Notes under the pieces: model-generated
Database searches by the model: none
What the model saw: the letters and a program-made list of their open reading frames with translations, nothing else
What the model was told of the DNA's origin: nothing
Shown here: positions 36,601-48,221 of the stretch, piece after piece
How the letters are laid out: the number at the start of each line of letters is the position of its first letter
How positions within the stretch are numbered: position 1 is the first letter of the stretch
Assembly: GCA_036346225.1 (NCBI GenBank)
Contig: JARFIW010001456.1
Location: forward strand, 186,001 to 250,000
Origin: Platerodrilus igneus
Lineage: Eukaryota; Arthropoda; Insecta; Coleoptera; Lycidae
Direction: 5' to 3'
Length of the DNA stretch: 64,000 nucleotides
Position numbers and translations under genes: made by a program

Positions 36601-36834
36601 ACAGCTTTCGAATTGAAATTGACTTTATTGTTGTTAATATTACATTAAATTTAGTATATAAGGCATATTTGTAGGTCCATACAGGCAAAGTTTAGTCATA
36701 GACTACTCTTACACTTAACCTGCATAAACCACTACATATCTCTACAAGGAAAATTATAATAACAGAATAATAATAATTACAGAATACATAATTACAGAAT
36801 AATTGAAAAATATACAATTAGGCTATGTTACTAC

Positions 36835-38122
36835 TTATCCAAAATATGCGCCCTGATTTGAACCTTGAATGCAGTAAAAATAAAAAAGATTTTTATATCC
36901 ATCTGGAATTGCATTATAAGTAGAAACAGCATTATAGATGAATCTTCTTTGAAACATAGCAGTCAGTTGCTTGGGAATTGTTAAAGTTTTAATGTGTCTA
37001 ATATTGATGCAATGCACTTTGGAGCGTGGCATTAATTATTAGCAATATCCTCTGAAGTCATTTATAATTATTTTATGAACAAAACATAACAAATGATGTT
37101 TCCTGCAGTTATCCATATTTAACCAGTGCAACTCTTTTATCTTATGCGATACATGATCAAATTTTTTTAGTCCAAAAACTAAACGACAACAAGTATTTTG
37201 AATCCTTTGTATTCGTGTCATAGAAGTGCTATCAAGGTTTGAACCATATATAAAATCACAATAGTTAAATAATGACAAAACTAGCTTCCCACAACAGCTT
37301 TTTCAATTGTAAGGTTAGTATATACCGACAAGCACATAGTTGTTTAAGTGCTATATACGACCTTTTTATTAACCTTGCAACATGTGACTTAAAGCGTAGA
37401 TCATCGTCAAGTATTAAACAGAAATTTCTTGAAGAACTAACTAATGGAATAGAGGTATTGTTAATTATGACTTTTATCTTATCCTTAACACAATCTCTAA
37501 TTTTCTCTGTGATCCGAAACAATATCAGCATAAATAGTACCTGTACGAACAAATAATTCATCACTTAATAAATATATGGAATCTATAAAGAGTACTGCTG
37601 TTATTTGCTGTGCGCGTAGGTTCCTTTATTACTTGGATGAATCCATAAGAATCAATGCAGCATGTGATAATATTACTTAAATTGAAAAGATTCACATTGA
37701 CATCACCTAAACATATTATATCATTCATCATTGGTGCTAAATAAGATAATATATTATCTAGTTCAACACAACTAAGCAGATTAGAGTTTGGGGATCTGTA
37801 TACTGTGCCTACAGTAAAAGTTTTGCAATTTAATTTAAACATTATCCAAAATATGTTCAAGTATACGAGTCAATTGCAAACCAAACAAAATAACCTGACA
37901 TTTAAGTTCCTTCCTTACGTACACACCAACCCCACCCCCTGGACCCACTCTATTATTATGAAAAAAATTATACCCATTTATATTGACAGAGGTATTGGGG
38001 ACGTATGAAGTAAGCCATGTTTCAGAGACACCAACCAAATCAAAACGGTTTTCATCTATTAAATTGATGAAATCATTGAAACTAGGCAACAAAGAATGCA
38101 CATTTAAATGAGCAATTTTCAT
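36835..38122 (-). pseudogene. CR1/Jockey-like LINE with its reverse transcriptase core deleted
   Basis: From the ATG at 38122 an endonuclease begins MKIAHLNVHSLLPSFNDFIN, then FDLVGVSETWL (catalytic Glu) and GGGVGVYVRKEL. After a frameshift come VGTVYRSPNSNL, ICLGDVNVNLF (position of the GDFN block) and VIKEPTRTANNSSTL. The next readable piece (37564-37039) is already downstream of the polymerase palm: SSRNFCLILDDDLRFKSHV, NYCDFIYGSNLD and RIQRIQNTCCRLVFG. The tail at 37032-36835 ends IPKQLTAMFQRRFIYNAV. The fingers and palm with the catalytic Asp pair are missing, so this copy was created or reduced by an internal deletion near 37562. Confidence 0.8.
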
Positions 38123-38619
38123 TTATAAACAACTATACTAGCCTATTAGAACTATTTAATTTACTTTAATTTAATTTAAACAAAACAAATACAAAAAATT
38201 AAAGCACTCGTAGCTAAATAAAAATGGAGCAAAAAAGAAAAAATGCAAAAGAGGCTATCTCCAACGTAACAAATTATCGTATTCTAACAATCAGCAACTT
38301 AAGTATAATGTGCTGCATGCTTAGTAAACTATAACTACTATATACCTGTTACTTATTACCAACTATGCTACAGGAATTTAAATTACTAGAGGTTACAATG
38401 CTGTACGAATGTAAATTAAAAAATTTTTCAGTAAATAAAGACAGTGTGGCATTTACATTTGCACTAACTGTATGGTATCGTTGTTGATGTTCTACAAGTT
38501 GTATTAATATTCAGCATCTGTCTCGTACATACATTGTTTCACAGGATGTAGTATCCAAGTGGATTCATTATATTACTTATTGTCTTTCAACGTTTGATCA
38601 TTTTTGGTTTGTTCTTTGT
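38123..38619. other. No recognisable feature
   Basis: AT-rich spacer between the LINE and the MULE remnant. The distal end of the MULE should lie here or further left, but no matching terminal repeat was seen. Confidence 0.4.
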
Positions 38620-39470
38620 AAAGGGGCCAATATACCTTCTTTTTCATAGGCGTGATCCAATTTCGAAGTACAATAGACACCCCACCTGATCACTACTCCA
38701 CAAGTACCAATTTTCCCAATCTAGAAATATATCATGAAAAAATTATGTTCAGATAGAAAATTGTACCAAACCTACTTTGTGAATGAAGTTTCTCTGTATT
38801 TAGCACTAATAAGTAACCCAGCGACTTTCTCATCAACAAAAGTCGCCAACCACAATGAATAATTAAAGTCATATGTCCGTTTAACATCCAGCTATCTATC
38901 GCTAACAGGATTTGACAGCATTTCCATTTGCATCAACATCAAGGTTTTGTCTCAACTCTAATTCTACTTTTCCATTTTCTTCCAAATCTTTCATAAGATT
39001 GTCCTTCCATATCTAAACAAGTAAGATATTAAACAATTAAATTTTCTTACAGCGCCTAATTCAGCTTCAATTTTATTAAATTAGTAAAGTGTCATGGGAG
39101 GTATATCCATAACTGAAAATAGTTCCCGAGAATTGCCATGTGTACTGCCAGTTGCCAGATTACCCCAAACAAATCCATAATTAATTTTTGAGTTTTGCGA
39201 AATATCTTCAGTGTAATGCTTGTATATCTCATCACACATTGTACATGCAAACATATGGCAGTTTACTATACCATGTCCTCCGTTGCATTCCTCTTTCAGA
39301 TATAGTTTTCCACCAATACAAATTTGGGAATGTCGGTATTGCAGATCTATGGACCAACTTAATACATATTGCAAATTCAAAATGCGGTTTCCACTATCAG
39401 TTGGTTCTTTATAAGAGTGATTTATCTCGAAATATAATTCACGAGCCTCTATTTTGAAAAACAAAACAAA
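38620..39470 (-). pseudogene. MULE transposase remnant, downstream exons
   Basis: The 127-codon frame (39464-39081) reads GNRILNLQYVLSWSIDLQYR, then CHMFACTMCDEIYKH (zinc-binding Cys pairs), FVWGNLATGSTHGNSREL and FSVMDIPPMTLY. These are the features of the Mutator-like transposase domain family common in arthropods. After a probable intron (GTAAG...TTTAG near 39052-39014) the sequence continues KDNLMKDLEENGKVELEL and DVDANGNAV, then frame-shifted DEKVAGLLISAKYRE and KLDHAYEKE. Stops and shifts make it dead. The upstream exons lie beyond the large insertion, at 59160-60240. Confidence 0.65.
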
Positions 39471-39641
39471 ATATTAGATTTTTTAGGAACCCAAAATTTA
39501 GCATATATACAGGACAACACATTAGTGTGACAAAGTTTAATATATCGATTATTTATTGTAGAAATTATAAAAAAAAAAAGCAATTTACACAAATTTTAGG
39601 CTGTATTATTTTAAAAATTGTTTCATATCTATAGGGTGCTC

Positions 39642-39642
<1 letters not shown>

Positions 39643-39683
<41 letters not shown>
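39643..39683. repeat. (AT)n microsatellite
   Basis: A perfect dinucleotide run within the MULE intron. Confidence 0.95.
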
Positions 39684-39684
<1 letters not shown>

Positions 39685-39816
39685 CTAATTTTGACATACT
39701 AAATGTATCACCCTGTAGATAAATTTCCTACCTATACATAGTTTCTGACATGGATATGAAATACAAATAACTATGTATTACCTATTATAGTCTGCTTCTG
39801 GTATAAATGACCAATT

Positions 39817-41449
39817 TGTTACGTATTTCTAGTAGACGCCACGTTGTGCGTCAAAGTTATGTCACGTTGGCTCGTAGCCGTGCGTAACAAAAGAAAATCC
39901 AAGAAAAAAAAACAGTGACCGGGCTCAATCGGAGAGTGGGGGGGGGGGGTATAGAAAGCAGACCAATCTAGAAGGGACGCGGCTGTCAGGAGTTAGTACC
40001 AGTACCTGCCATAGAGAAATTAGAATAGTAAACCTGAAAGAAAAACAAATTAGTCCTGCAAACCTGAAACAGAGAAAAAGCATAGCCTATGGATCAAGTA
40101 TAAATTGTTCAGTACTTTATAGAATAAATAAGAGCAACTGTTTAGATAAACTCTATAATCTAACAACAGTAATAGCAGTACAGAAAAATTCTGAGTACAA
40201 AGTGAGGCCATATTGGGAAGTAGCAGAAACGTTTCATCACACACCAATTAAACATAATTCAGGTAAAATGTAACAAAAAATATAAATAGGTAAGACATAA
40301 TTACTCTAAGTAATTTAGTAAAATTTTTAGCAAAGACATAAATAAGTAGATAAGCACAATTGTTCTGAGTCATTCAGTAGGGTTGATTGTTCCTTTTTTT
40401 TTGTTATTAAATAGCGGGCAAGTCTATGGAAAAGATATCAGAACGACGAGGAATATTGCAAAAACAACGGGTAGATATTTACAGTAAGAACAAATAGGAA
40501 ATAGTGCAACTTACACAAAGTCCTTCAGTACCGCTTCCTTGCCATTGCAGTGTGGGATCCACGATGTCTGGCACTAACGAAGCACTGCACCCTATACTGT
40601 GAGGGTATTGATGGAACTTATCACCACTTACCCTAATCACACTGACTGATTTCACTGGGGTTAGCAGCGGACCTTATCACGCGAAGGAACTAGGTATATT
40701 AGTTGCATAACCATACACAAAGCAGCAAGGAACTTCAACCACTACTTTTGTATACCGGTAGTCGGTCACAGTTTAAATATCACCAGACCAAGCAAGCAAC
40801 AAAAGCCATAATAAGTAAGGCACATGTATCACTAAAGGGAGTCCGTAACCATGTCCTTAAAACCCGCGTGCATCGAGTAAAAAGCAGAACGAAGCAGTAT
40901 CTTTAACGTAATTCCTATATCGGAACCCAAAGACCAACTACGACTCCGCGACAGTTAGTTCTACGGCTTTTTTTCCCCATAAGAAAGACGACTAAAAACG
41001 TTTAGTAGACACGCATAAGCACTAAAGCCGTACGTCGAAAGTTTTTCGAACACCCGTGCGTCGAGTTTCACCAACTCTACCACTCTTAGTTCAACCAGAA
41101 AAACCGTATCTTACACTTAATTTTTGACATCTCGCAAGCAAGAACCAAACACGACCCTTTTTTGTTTATATCTAATCCTACTAGTACAACTTCTGATCGC
41201 CTACCTAGACTGTATACCCACATATTAATTACAGCGGGATTATTTATTAATGACAAGTGGAAAGTAATTTTACGAGTATTCCAATTTACAACTAAATCAT
41301 CTTTTAAAATTAATACCGGCGAGTCAATTTACATATCAATCTGAAAACTAGGCGGAAGTATTTAGTTTATACAAACCGCGATCCAAAAACGATGTATTTT
41401 AAGAATTAAGTAGACTAAAAATGTTAGGCCAACAAAAATGCACGTTACA
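39817..41449 (-). repeat. 3' LTR of the gypsy element, uninterrupted
   Basis: It has TGTTACG...CGTTACA inverted tips. It includes about 47 bases near 40469-40517 that are missing from the other LTR. Confidence 0.92.
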
Positions 41450-41464
41450 AATTCCCCCCTAGCA
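41450..41464 (-). promoter_or_regulatory. Polypurine tract of the gypsy element
   Basis: Read on the minus strand, GCTAGGGGGGAATT directly precedes the 3' LTR. This is the primer site for plus-strand DNA synthesis. Confidence 0.8.
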
Positions 41465-42241
41465 AAATAAAGACGTCGGGGTGAAAGAAAAAAAAGAAAA
41501 GCGACAGACCAGGAACTAAACAAAAAAAAAAAATTTATCCGGTTCGAAGGACCAACACCAGTATAAGAGAAAGAACATTTTTCCAAAAGAAGACAAAGTC
41601 ATCTATCGTAACCAACAATGACAGAATAGGTAAAGAGAGTATTAAGTAAACACCCAATGAGGATTAAAGGTTATAGCCACTTTCGGAATCGTCAAAAGAC
41701 GGATGTCCCCAAAAAGGACATTTCTGTTTTCCACCTCAAAGAAAAGTTTTGGCTTCCCGCAAAGAAACCAAAAGAAAATAAAAGAAAAAAAACGAGGAAG
41801 AAAACTCGTAGCAAATCCACTAAACGACATAACTGTCAACCTCAAGTGTGCAGCAAAGAAAGAACCAAGACAAAGAAAAGAGCAAAGGCAAACTAGTACA
41901 CCATCTGGAATACTTCCAACTGAGGTAACACAAATTCGTATGAAACGATTACTCAAGCAGAGTATGGCTAACAGACCTCCAAAAGCGACTAAGTCGAAAT
42001 TCCTAATGGAAAAGTTAATAGATCTGAAGCCTACCTCAAGGAATGGATGTAGAAAGCGACTATAATAGTCCAATAGTGAACAAATGGTGGAACTGGCCAG
42101 AAGAACAAGTCACGGGAGGGACTAGCTACAAAATATACATAGTAATACGAAATGGGCGCCAGTGTTTTCGAACTCAAGCTTATCAGCGAAAACATAAGAC
42201 CAATAAGCCAAAAAAACAAAAGAGAGAAAAAAAACAAGTCA
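41465..42241 (-). other. Region between pol and the 3' LTR, no env
   Basis: About 780 bases with open frames on both strands: a hydrophobic 143-codon frame on the minus strand (42073-41642) and, as its complement, a Lys/Arg-rich one on the plus strand. Neither shows an envelope motif, signal peptide plus fusion peptide layout, or a known domain. A long untranslated region is the simplest reading. Confidence 0.45.
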
Positions 42242-42770
42242 TTAGGGATAGCGATACGTAGGGGTCAAAATAGAATCAGCCGGAGGGAGCACATTAGGAT
42301 CCGGAGGTTCAGGATCAATGTCTGGCGGGTCTAAAGTTTTATCGGGTTTGAGGTCCTTAATATGCCAAGTACCCAGATCGTTACCAGAATCATCCACTAA
42401 GATATAGGTCCAAGGAGAAAGTTTAGTTCTAATAGTAAAGGGACCCACATATTTGGGAGCAAGTTTAGCATTGAAGTAGCGAGTAGCATCCAAAAGAACA
42501 TAATTGCGTTTCCACACGCGATCGCCAGGAGATAAAGTTAAGGGACGACGACGAAGATCGTAGTGTTTAGCATTTTTCTTGTATGCTAAGGAAAGACGTT
42601 TCGAAATTTCTTCACGAAGTGACTCAAATTTGACTAAGTCAGTAGGAGGAATAGGACGTTCGGGATCCATAAGAACATCATCCGGATCAGGAGGTTTTCC
42701 AAAATGATCGCCGTAGAGAGCATGTTCACGACCATATAGAGCAAAATACGGGAGTAACCAATAACCTCAT
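42242..42770 (-). CDS. Integrase C-terminal domain, gypsy element (frame-shifted from pol)
   Basis: From the Met at 42670 the frame reads MDPERPIPPTDLVKFESLRE, KKNAKHYDLRRRP, GDRVWKRNYVLLDATRYF and KLAPKYVGPFTIRTKLSPW. This is the GPF/Y-type C-terminal domain of gypsy integrases. The frame is open upstream of that Met and continues pol after a one-base shift near 42800. The tail is Pro/Asp-rich. It probably binds DNA or chromatin during integration. Confidence 0.85.
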
Positions 42771-45359
42771 GTTTGAGCGTACGAATAGCACAACCAATTT
42801 TGCTAAATTAACGTCCCACCGACGTTGATTATCAGAAACGTAAGAAGAAATCATAGTTTTCAGGACTCTATTAATACGTTCGGCCGGATTCGCCTGAGGA
42901 TGATAGCGAGCATTAAACAGAATTTTTGTTCGATAAGAATTACAGAGTTTAGTAAAAATATTACTACGAAATTGTACACCATTGTCCGCAATTAGATACT
43001 GAGGAGTACCATACACCAGGAAAATATTTTCCTCAATGGTTCGAGCAACAGCAGCGGCCGTAGATGCACGTAGAGGAAAGAAACAAGCATATTTCGTAAA
43101 ACAATCGGCCACAACTAAAATGAAGGAATTACCTTTAGAGGATCTAGGAAGAGGTCCGACAATATCCGTACATAGGACTTGCCAAGGACGAGTGGCAGTA
43201 GCACGAGAAGACATAAAGCCAGGAGGTTTCTTTTGTTCGACTTTGTGTGCAGAGCAAATTTTACAACGACGGACGTATCGAGCAACAGCGGCTCTAAGTT
43301 TAGGCCAATAGTAACGCATGGAAATTTTAGAGACCGTTTTGTGTACACCAGGGTGACCTGAAGTAGGTAGATCGTGATTCTCGTATAGAACCCTATTCCG
43401 TTGTTCGCTGGGAACTACTAACTTCCAATCGTCTTGAGGATGTTGGAGCAAAGACTGTTTAGATTTTACATGTTTGTATAGTAATTTGTTTTCCACATGC
43501 CAGTTACTGTATAGTTTAGGATTAGAATTAACACGAGTCCGTAGCTTAAGATACCAAGGATCCAGAATTGGCAGAGTAATAGAAGATTTAGGAAAGTCAT
43601 CAATTAAGTCAATTTTAGGTACTGAGCGAGATAAGGCGTCGGGAACGATGTTATCTTTAACTTTCCGATGTACGATGGTGAAGTTATGTTGTTGAAGTCG
43701 TACAGACCAACGAGCTAAACGACCGTTGGGGCTTTGTAGATTATTCAGCCAGATAAGCGAGTGGTGATCCGTGATCACAGTAAAGTGAGAACTCTCGATA
43801 TAGGGACGAAATTTCTCTATTGCCCATATAACACCAAGACATTCTTTTTCGGTGGCGCTATAGTTGCGTTCCGCCTTTTTAAGAGAACAGCTAATGTAGC
43901 TAATGACTTTTTCGTCATCACCCTGTTGTTGCGTCAGCACAGCACCCAGACCAAAATCAGAGGCATCAGTCTGTATAGTAAAGGGTAAAGAAAAATCAGG
44001 ACAACTCATCACTGGAGCTGTTACCAAGTGTTCTTTCAGCAGCTTAAACGCCTGCTGACATTCTGAAGACCAATTAAATTTAGAATTTTTCTTAGTCAAA
44101 GCAGTAATCGGAGCAGTAAGAGCAGAAAAATTTGGGATAAAGCGACGATACCACGAGCACATACCAACTATGCGTCGTACTTCCGTTACAGTAGTAGGAG
44201 GAGGAAGATTAAGAATGGCAGAAACTTTTTCTGGGTCGACATGGAGTCCATGGCGATTTACTACGTATCCCAGATAACGGAGTTCCGGTCGGCATATAAT
44301 GCATTTATCTCTGTGAAGAGTAAGACCTGCAGAATTTAAACGAAAAAGCACTTTCTGTAGTACCACCAAATGTTGTTCGAAAGTAGAGGTAGCGATGATC
44401 ACATCATCTAAGTATGCGAAACAGAAAGGTTCGAGATCAGCACCAAGCACACAATCTATAAGTCGCTGAAATGTCGCTGGAGAATTATGAAGACCAAATG
44501 GCATTTTAGTAAACTGGTATAAACCTCTACCAGGCACCGTAAATGCAGTAATCGCTTTAGAATTAGAAGAAAGAAGTATTTGCCAATAAGCAGAGCGAAT
44601 GTCCAAACTAGTTAAGAATTTTGCGTCTCTCAGGCAGTCTAGAATCGTAGAAATGTAAGGCAGGGGATAGGCATTTTTTTTTGTAACCTCATTGCCCATT
44701 CTAAAATCGATGCAGAAACGATACGTGCCATCTTTCTTAGGCACCACAACAATAGGGCTAGACCAAGCGCTATTAGATGGTTCTACAACACCACTTTCTA
44801 GCATCTCATCCAGAGCTTGATTGACATGTCGAAGTACCGTAGGGGACATGGGATAATACCTTTGCTTGATAGGACTGGATGTCGAACGGATCTGATGTTC
44901 AATGAGATTAGTACAGCCCAAAGGTAAAGTATCATCGTTAGGAAACATCTGTTGGACTATACGAGACAATGCGGATTGTTGTGTGTTCGATAGATCGGAA
45001 AGAGCATTGATCTGACTGTTCGAGACAGTAGAAGAAGAATAGAAAGTCCATTGACCCGCTCGAAAATCCGGGACAACACCCATGGATTTCCAGAAGTCAA
45101 TGCCTAAGATCAGAGACTGAGAAATAGAAGGAACGACTAGGACGTCAAGAAGAATAGTTTTATTTTCGACTGACATGGGTAAAGTAAGTGACTCGAGAAT
45201 GTCACAAGATTGACCATTGGCTACCGTACAGGTGTGGATCTCCGTTTGGGACAAAGGCAAAGAAAGAGAATAGAGAATATCCCAACCAGGACCACCAATA
45301 ATAGTACGAGAAGCGCCAGAATCAAGCAAACCCTTAAATTCGATGTCGAAAATGGTCAC
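42726..45359 (-). CDS. Pol polyprotein: protease, reverse transcriptase, RNase H, integrase core
   Basis: 877 codons from the first Met; the frame is open back to about 45538, overlapping gag. Domains in order: aspartic protease DSGA at residues 13-16; reverse transcriptase with SLDIRSAYWQI (251-261), MPFGLHNSPATF and catalytic YLDD (316-319); RNase H with TDASDFG (D465) and TEKE (503-506); integrase zinc finger H662/H669/C699/C702 and core D732, D792, E827. All catalytic residues are present. The last 25 or so residues are out of frame through a one-base deletion near 42800; the proper C-terminus is the next frame (42770-42242). Confidence 0.93.
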   Translation of the reverse strand: MTIFDIEFKGLLDSGASRTIIGGPGWDILYSLSLPLSQTEIHTCTVANGQSCDILESLTLPMSVENKTILLDVLVVPSISQSLILGIDFWKSMGVVPDFRAGQWTFYSSSTVSNSQINALSDLSNTQQSALSRIVQQMFPNDDTLPLGCTNLIEHQIRSTSSPIKQRYYPMSPTVLRHVNQALDEMLESGVVEPSNSAWSSPIVVVPKKDGTYRFCIDFRMGNEVTKKNAYPLPYISTILDCLRDAKFLTSLDIRSAYWQILLSSNSKAITAFTVPGRGLYQFTKMPFGLHNSPATFQRLIDCVLGADLEPFCFAYLDDVIIATSTFEQHLVVLQKVLFRLNSAGLTLHRDKCIICRPELRYLGYVVNRHGLHVDPEKVSAILNLPPPTTVTEVRRIVGMCSWYRRFIPNFSALTAPITALTKKNSKFNWSSECQQAFKLLKEHLVTAPVMSCPDFSLPFTIQTDASDFGLGAVLTQQQGDDEKVISYISCSLKKAERNYSATEKECLGVIWAIEKFRPYIESSHFTVITDHHSLIWLNNLQSPNGRLARWSVRLQQHNFTIVHRKVKDNIVPDALSRSVPKIDLIDDFPKSSITLPILDPWYLKLRTRVNSNPKLYSNWHVENKLLYKHVKSKQSLLQHPQDDWKLVVPSEQRNRVLYENHDLPTSGHPGVHKTVSKISMRYYWPKLRAAVARYVRRCKICSAHKVEQKKPPGFMSSRATATRPWQVLCTDIVGPLPRSSKGNSFILVVADCFTKYACFFPLRASTAAAVARTIEENIFLVYGTPQYLIADNGVQFRSNIFTKLCNSYRTKILFNARYHPQANPAERINRVLKTMISSYVSDNQRRWDVNLAKLVVLFVRSNMRLLVTPVFCSIWS

Positions 45360-45508
45360 AGTAAGATAAGGTCTGTCGTCCTCACGAGAACTAGCTAAAA
45401 TAAAATCCAGAACATATTTAGATCGGTCATCAAGACCAGTGAAAGGATTTTCTGAGGAGATAATAGGTACCGAGACAACTGTAGAAGGAATCGGGTCGGT
45501 TTCTCGGC

Positions 45509-46915
45509 TTAGCGACTCGATCGGTAGTTTAACTTTTTGTTACACCTCGTGCAATTGGCACGGGTAACATTAGGTGTACCACAACCATAGCAATGAAGTA
45601 TTTGCGGTTTAGTACAGGAAGGAGACTTGTGTCCTCGTTGGCCGCAGTTCCAACAAGTAACGGGAGAATTAGAAATATTTTTAGGAGCATCACTTGCACC
45701 AGGTGTAAGTGTTTTCGAATTAGTGACATCAGAACAGGGAGGGACATAAGCGGACGTAAGTTTGCTGCGGACCACATGACCTGTATAAGCTAAGTCGGGC
45801 TCTAGGAGTTGAGAAAAGTTCAGAGCAGGAGGAGACTTGAAATTATCTGGTTGGATTTTGCGCTGTTCCAGTCTGCGACCCACCAGCAAAAGTTCGGCAA
45901 TAGTATTCAGATCCAGAAAAGCTAAGTTGGTTTGGTAGAAAGGTGTAAGATTTGGTAAAATAATATGGAGTTTCTGTAGTTCAGAGAGAGAGATTGTTAG
46001 ACGAGCAAATAAATTTTCCATCGTAGCTAAATATACACCAATAGACTCTGAGGGACCCATAGTACGTTGCTTTATTTCCTCCAAAAGTTTTTCGTCGTAA
46101 TTAACAGGTTGGAATTCTTCCCTTAATAGCCGAATAACGTCCTGCCAATTAGTTAGGGATTTTCGATGTGCTCTGAATAAAATTAAAGCTTTTCCTGAAA
46201 GTAAGTCCGATGCCGAAGAAAATAGTTGAAAAGCAGAAACGTTGCGTGCCGAGCATAATTCGTACACGCGTAAGAGAAATGCATTTAACGACATACGGTC
46301 ATCACCCGAAAATTTCAAGTCCCATTTAGACACCAGCTGTCCATAACCAAACGTAACAATTGATTTAGAAACAGATATAGGTATAGGTAATTCATCCGAA
46401 GATTCAGCAAAAGTAAGATCATCCTCAGTATCAGTAGTAGTCGGATTAATAGTAGCCGTAGAAACAAGTGGTACCCTAGGGGAAGTGGAAGAACGTTTGA
46501 AGCGACGGTATAATCTATCGCAATCACTGCGGAAATTGCTGACACATAGCAACAACTTTCGCTGTATTACGGTTTCAGCGTCAGAAGTTACATTCATACG
46601 TTGGATTCTCCCTTTAAGATGCATAGCAAGGCTAATAATACGTTTGCCGTCGGCAGTTGAAATATCACCATTAAAGTCTTTGACCTTCGTCGTTAACTCA
46701 GTTAAACCCTCGCTCACGGCTTTATTATCCGCCTGGAAATCGACACCAGATTTAAGTGGACTTAGCGCTTCGGAAGATTCCATTTTTAAGATATTCCTCA
46801 AGGACTTACGAAGTTCGGATACAGGTATCTTTGCATCGAACCCACGCGAAACGACTTCATATTTGAGTTCAGCCTCATGTAACCGATCAACTTTTAATCT
46901 CCAAAAGTCACCCAT
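45509..46915 (-). CDS. Gag, gypsy element
   Basis: The start chosen is the ATG at 46915 (MGDFWRLKVDRLHEAEL); an earlier Met in the same frame (46957) is possible. The central part has a retrotransposon capsid-like stretch (WDLKFSGDDRMSLNAFLLRV, LLREEFQPVNYDEKLLEEI, ESIGVYLATMENLFARL). Near the C-terminus is a CCHC knuckle CWNCGQRGHKSPSC and a second Cys cluster HCYGCG...ANCTRC. About 467 residues; fully open. It forms the particle and binds RNA. The stop at 45511-45509 lies inside the overlap with pol. Confidence 0.9.
   Translation of the reverse strand: MGDFWRLKVDRLHEAELKYEVVSRGFDAKIPVSELRKSLRNILKMESSEALSPLKSGVDFQADNKAVSEGLTELTTKVKDFNGDISTADGKRIISLAMHLKGRIQRMNVTSDAETVIQRKLLLCVSNFRSDCDRLYRRFKRSSTSPRVPLVSTATINPTTTDTEDDLTFAESSDELPIPISVSKSIVTFGYGQLVSKWDLKFSGDDRMSLNAFLLRVYELCSARNVSAFQLFSSASDLLSGKALILFRAHRKSLTNWQDVIRLLREEFQPVNYDEKLLEEIKQRTMGPSESIGVYLATMENLFARLTISLSELQKLHIILPNLTPFYQTNLAFLDLNTIAELLLVGRRLEQRKIQPDNFKSPPALNFSQLLEPDLAYTGHVVRSKLTSAYVPPCSDVTNSKTLTPGASDAPKNISNSPVTCWNCGQRGHKSPSCTKPQILHCYGCGTPNVTRANCTRCNKKLNYRSSR
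45527..45533 (-). promoter_or_regulatory. Candidate -1 ribosomal frameshift site between gag and pol
   Basis: On the minus strand GTTAAAC lies in the gag frame as G-TTA-AAC, 16 bases before the gag stop. The pol frame is -1 relative to gag and is open only from about 45538. Slipping must therefore occur in a window of roughly 30 bases that contains this heptamer. Confidence 0.6.
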
Positions 46916-47255
46916 TATTACCGAATCGACAAACAACACCCAAATATTTAAAGACACAAAACGACTTATTAGGTTGGTTCGCCAGAGAAACCAAATTAAC
47001 GAAATAACTGAATACTAAACACAATCCAGTTCAGACGAGAAGGGAGAAAAAAAAATAATTCGAGCCGCTACACCAAACAAAAAAAAATCAATGTCAAAAA
47101 CCATCAAGGTCAAAAAAAATTAAGAAAAATCAAGAACAAATAAAAGAAATCGGGCAGAAAAGAAAAAAAATCGAGCATGAGAGAAGAAAAAAATCGAGAA
47201 CAACTCAAGAGAAATCAAGCCCCTTGTTTATCGGGCAGCCACTTTACCAAGTCGG

Positions 47256-47273
47256 GCCCCACGTTGGGCGCCA
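47256..47273 (-). promoter_or_regulatory. Primer-binding site, tRNA-Lys(1,2)-type
   Basis: The minus strand reads TGGCGCCCAACGTGGGGC, starting 7 bases after the 5' LTR. This matches the known lysine tRNA (1,2) 3' end complement used by several retroviruses and gypsy elements. Confidence 0.85.
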
Positions 47274-47280
47274 AAAATTA

Positions 47281-48221
47281 TGTTACGTATTTCTAGTAGA
47301 CGCCACGTTGTGCGTCAAAGTTATGTCACGTTGGCTCGTAGCCGTGCGTAACAAAAAAAAATCCAAGGAAAAAAAACAGTGACCGGGCTCAATCGTTGAG
47401 TGGGGGGGGGTGTGGAGAAAGCAGACCAATCTAGAAGGGACGCGGCTGTCAGGAGTTAGTACCAGTACCTGCCATAGAGAAATTAGAATAGTAAACCTGA
47501 AAGAAAAACAAAGTAGTCCTGCAAACCTGAAACAGAGAAAAAGCATAGCCTATGGATCAAGTATAAATTGTTCAGTACTTTATAGAATAAATAAGAGCAA
47601 CTGTTTAGATAAACTCTATAATCTAACAACAGTAATAGCAGTACAGAAAAATTCGGAGTACAAAGTGAGGCCATATTGGGGAGTAGCAGAAACGTTTCAT
47701 CACACACCAATTAAACATAATTCAGATAAAATGTAACAAAAAATATAAATAGGTAAGACATAATTAATCTAAGTAATTTAGTAAAATTTTTAGCAAAGAC
47801 ATAAATAAGTAGATAAGCACAATTGTTTTGAGTCATTCAGTAGGGTTGATTGTTCCTTTTTTTTTGTTATTAAATAGCGGGCAAGTCTATGGAAAAGATA
47901 TCAGAACGACGAGGAATATTGCAAAAACAACGGGTCCTTCAGTACCGCTTCCTTGCCATTGCAGTGTGGGATCCACAATGTCTGGCACTAACGAAGCACT
48001 GCACCCTATACTGTGAGGGTATTGATGGAACTTATCACCACTTACCCTAATCACACTGACTGATTTCACTGGGGTTAGCAGCGGACCTTATCAAGCGAAG
48101 GAACTAGGTATATTAGTTGCATAACCATACACAAAGCAGCGAGGAACTTCAACCACTACTTTTGTATACCGGTAGTCGGTCACAGTTTAAATATCACCAG
48201 ACCAAGCAAGCAACAAAAGCC
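47281..48221 (-). repeat. 5' LTR of the gypsy element, part before the Polinton
   Basis: Matches 39817-40807, apart from the 47-base segment absent here. It ends at AAAGCC (48216-48221), the left copy of the Polinton target duplication. Confidence 0.92.

Noticed and set aside
41642..42073. 143-codon hydrophobic frame between pol and the 3' LTR as an env gene
   Set aside because: No signal peptide, furin site, fusion peptide or defined transmembrane layout. The complementary strand is an equally open Lys/Arg-rich frame, and the hydrophobicity follows from T-rich composition.
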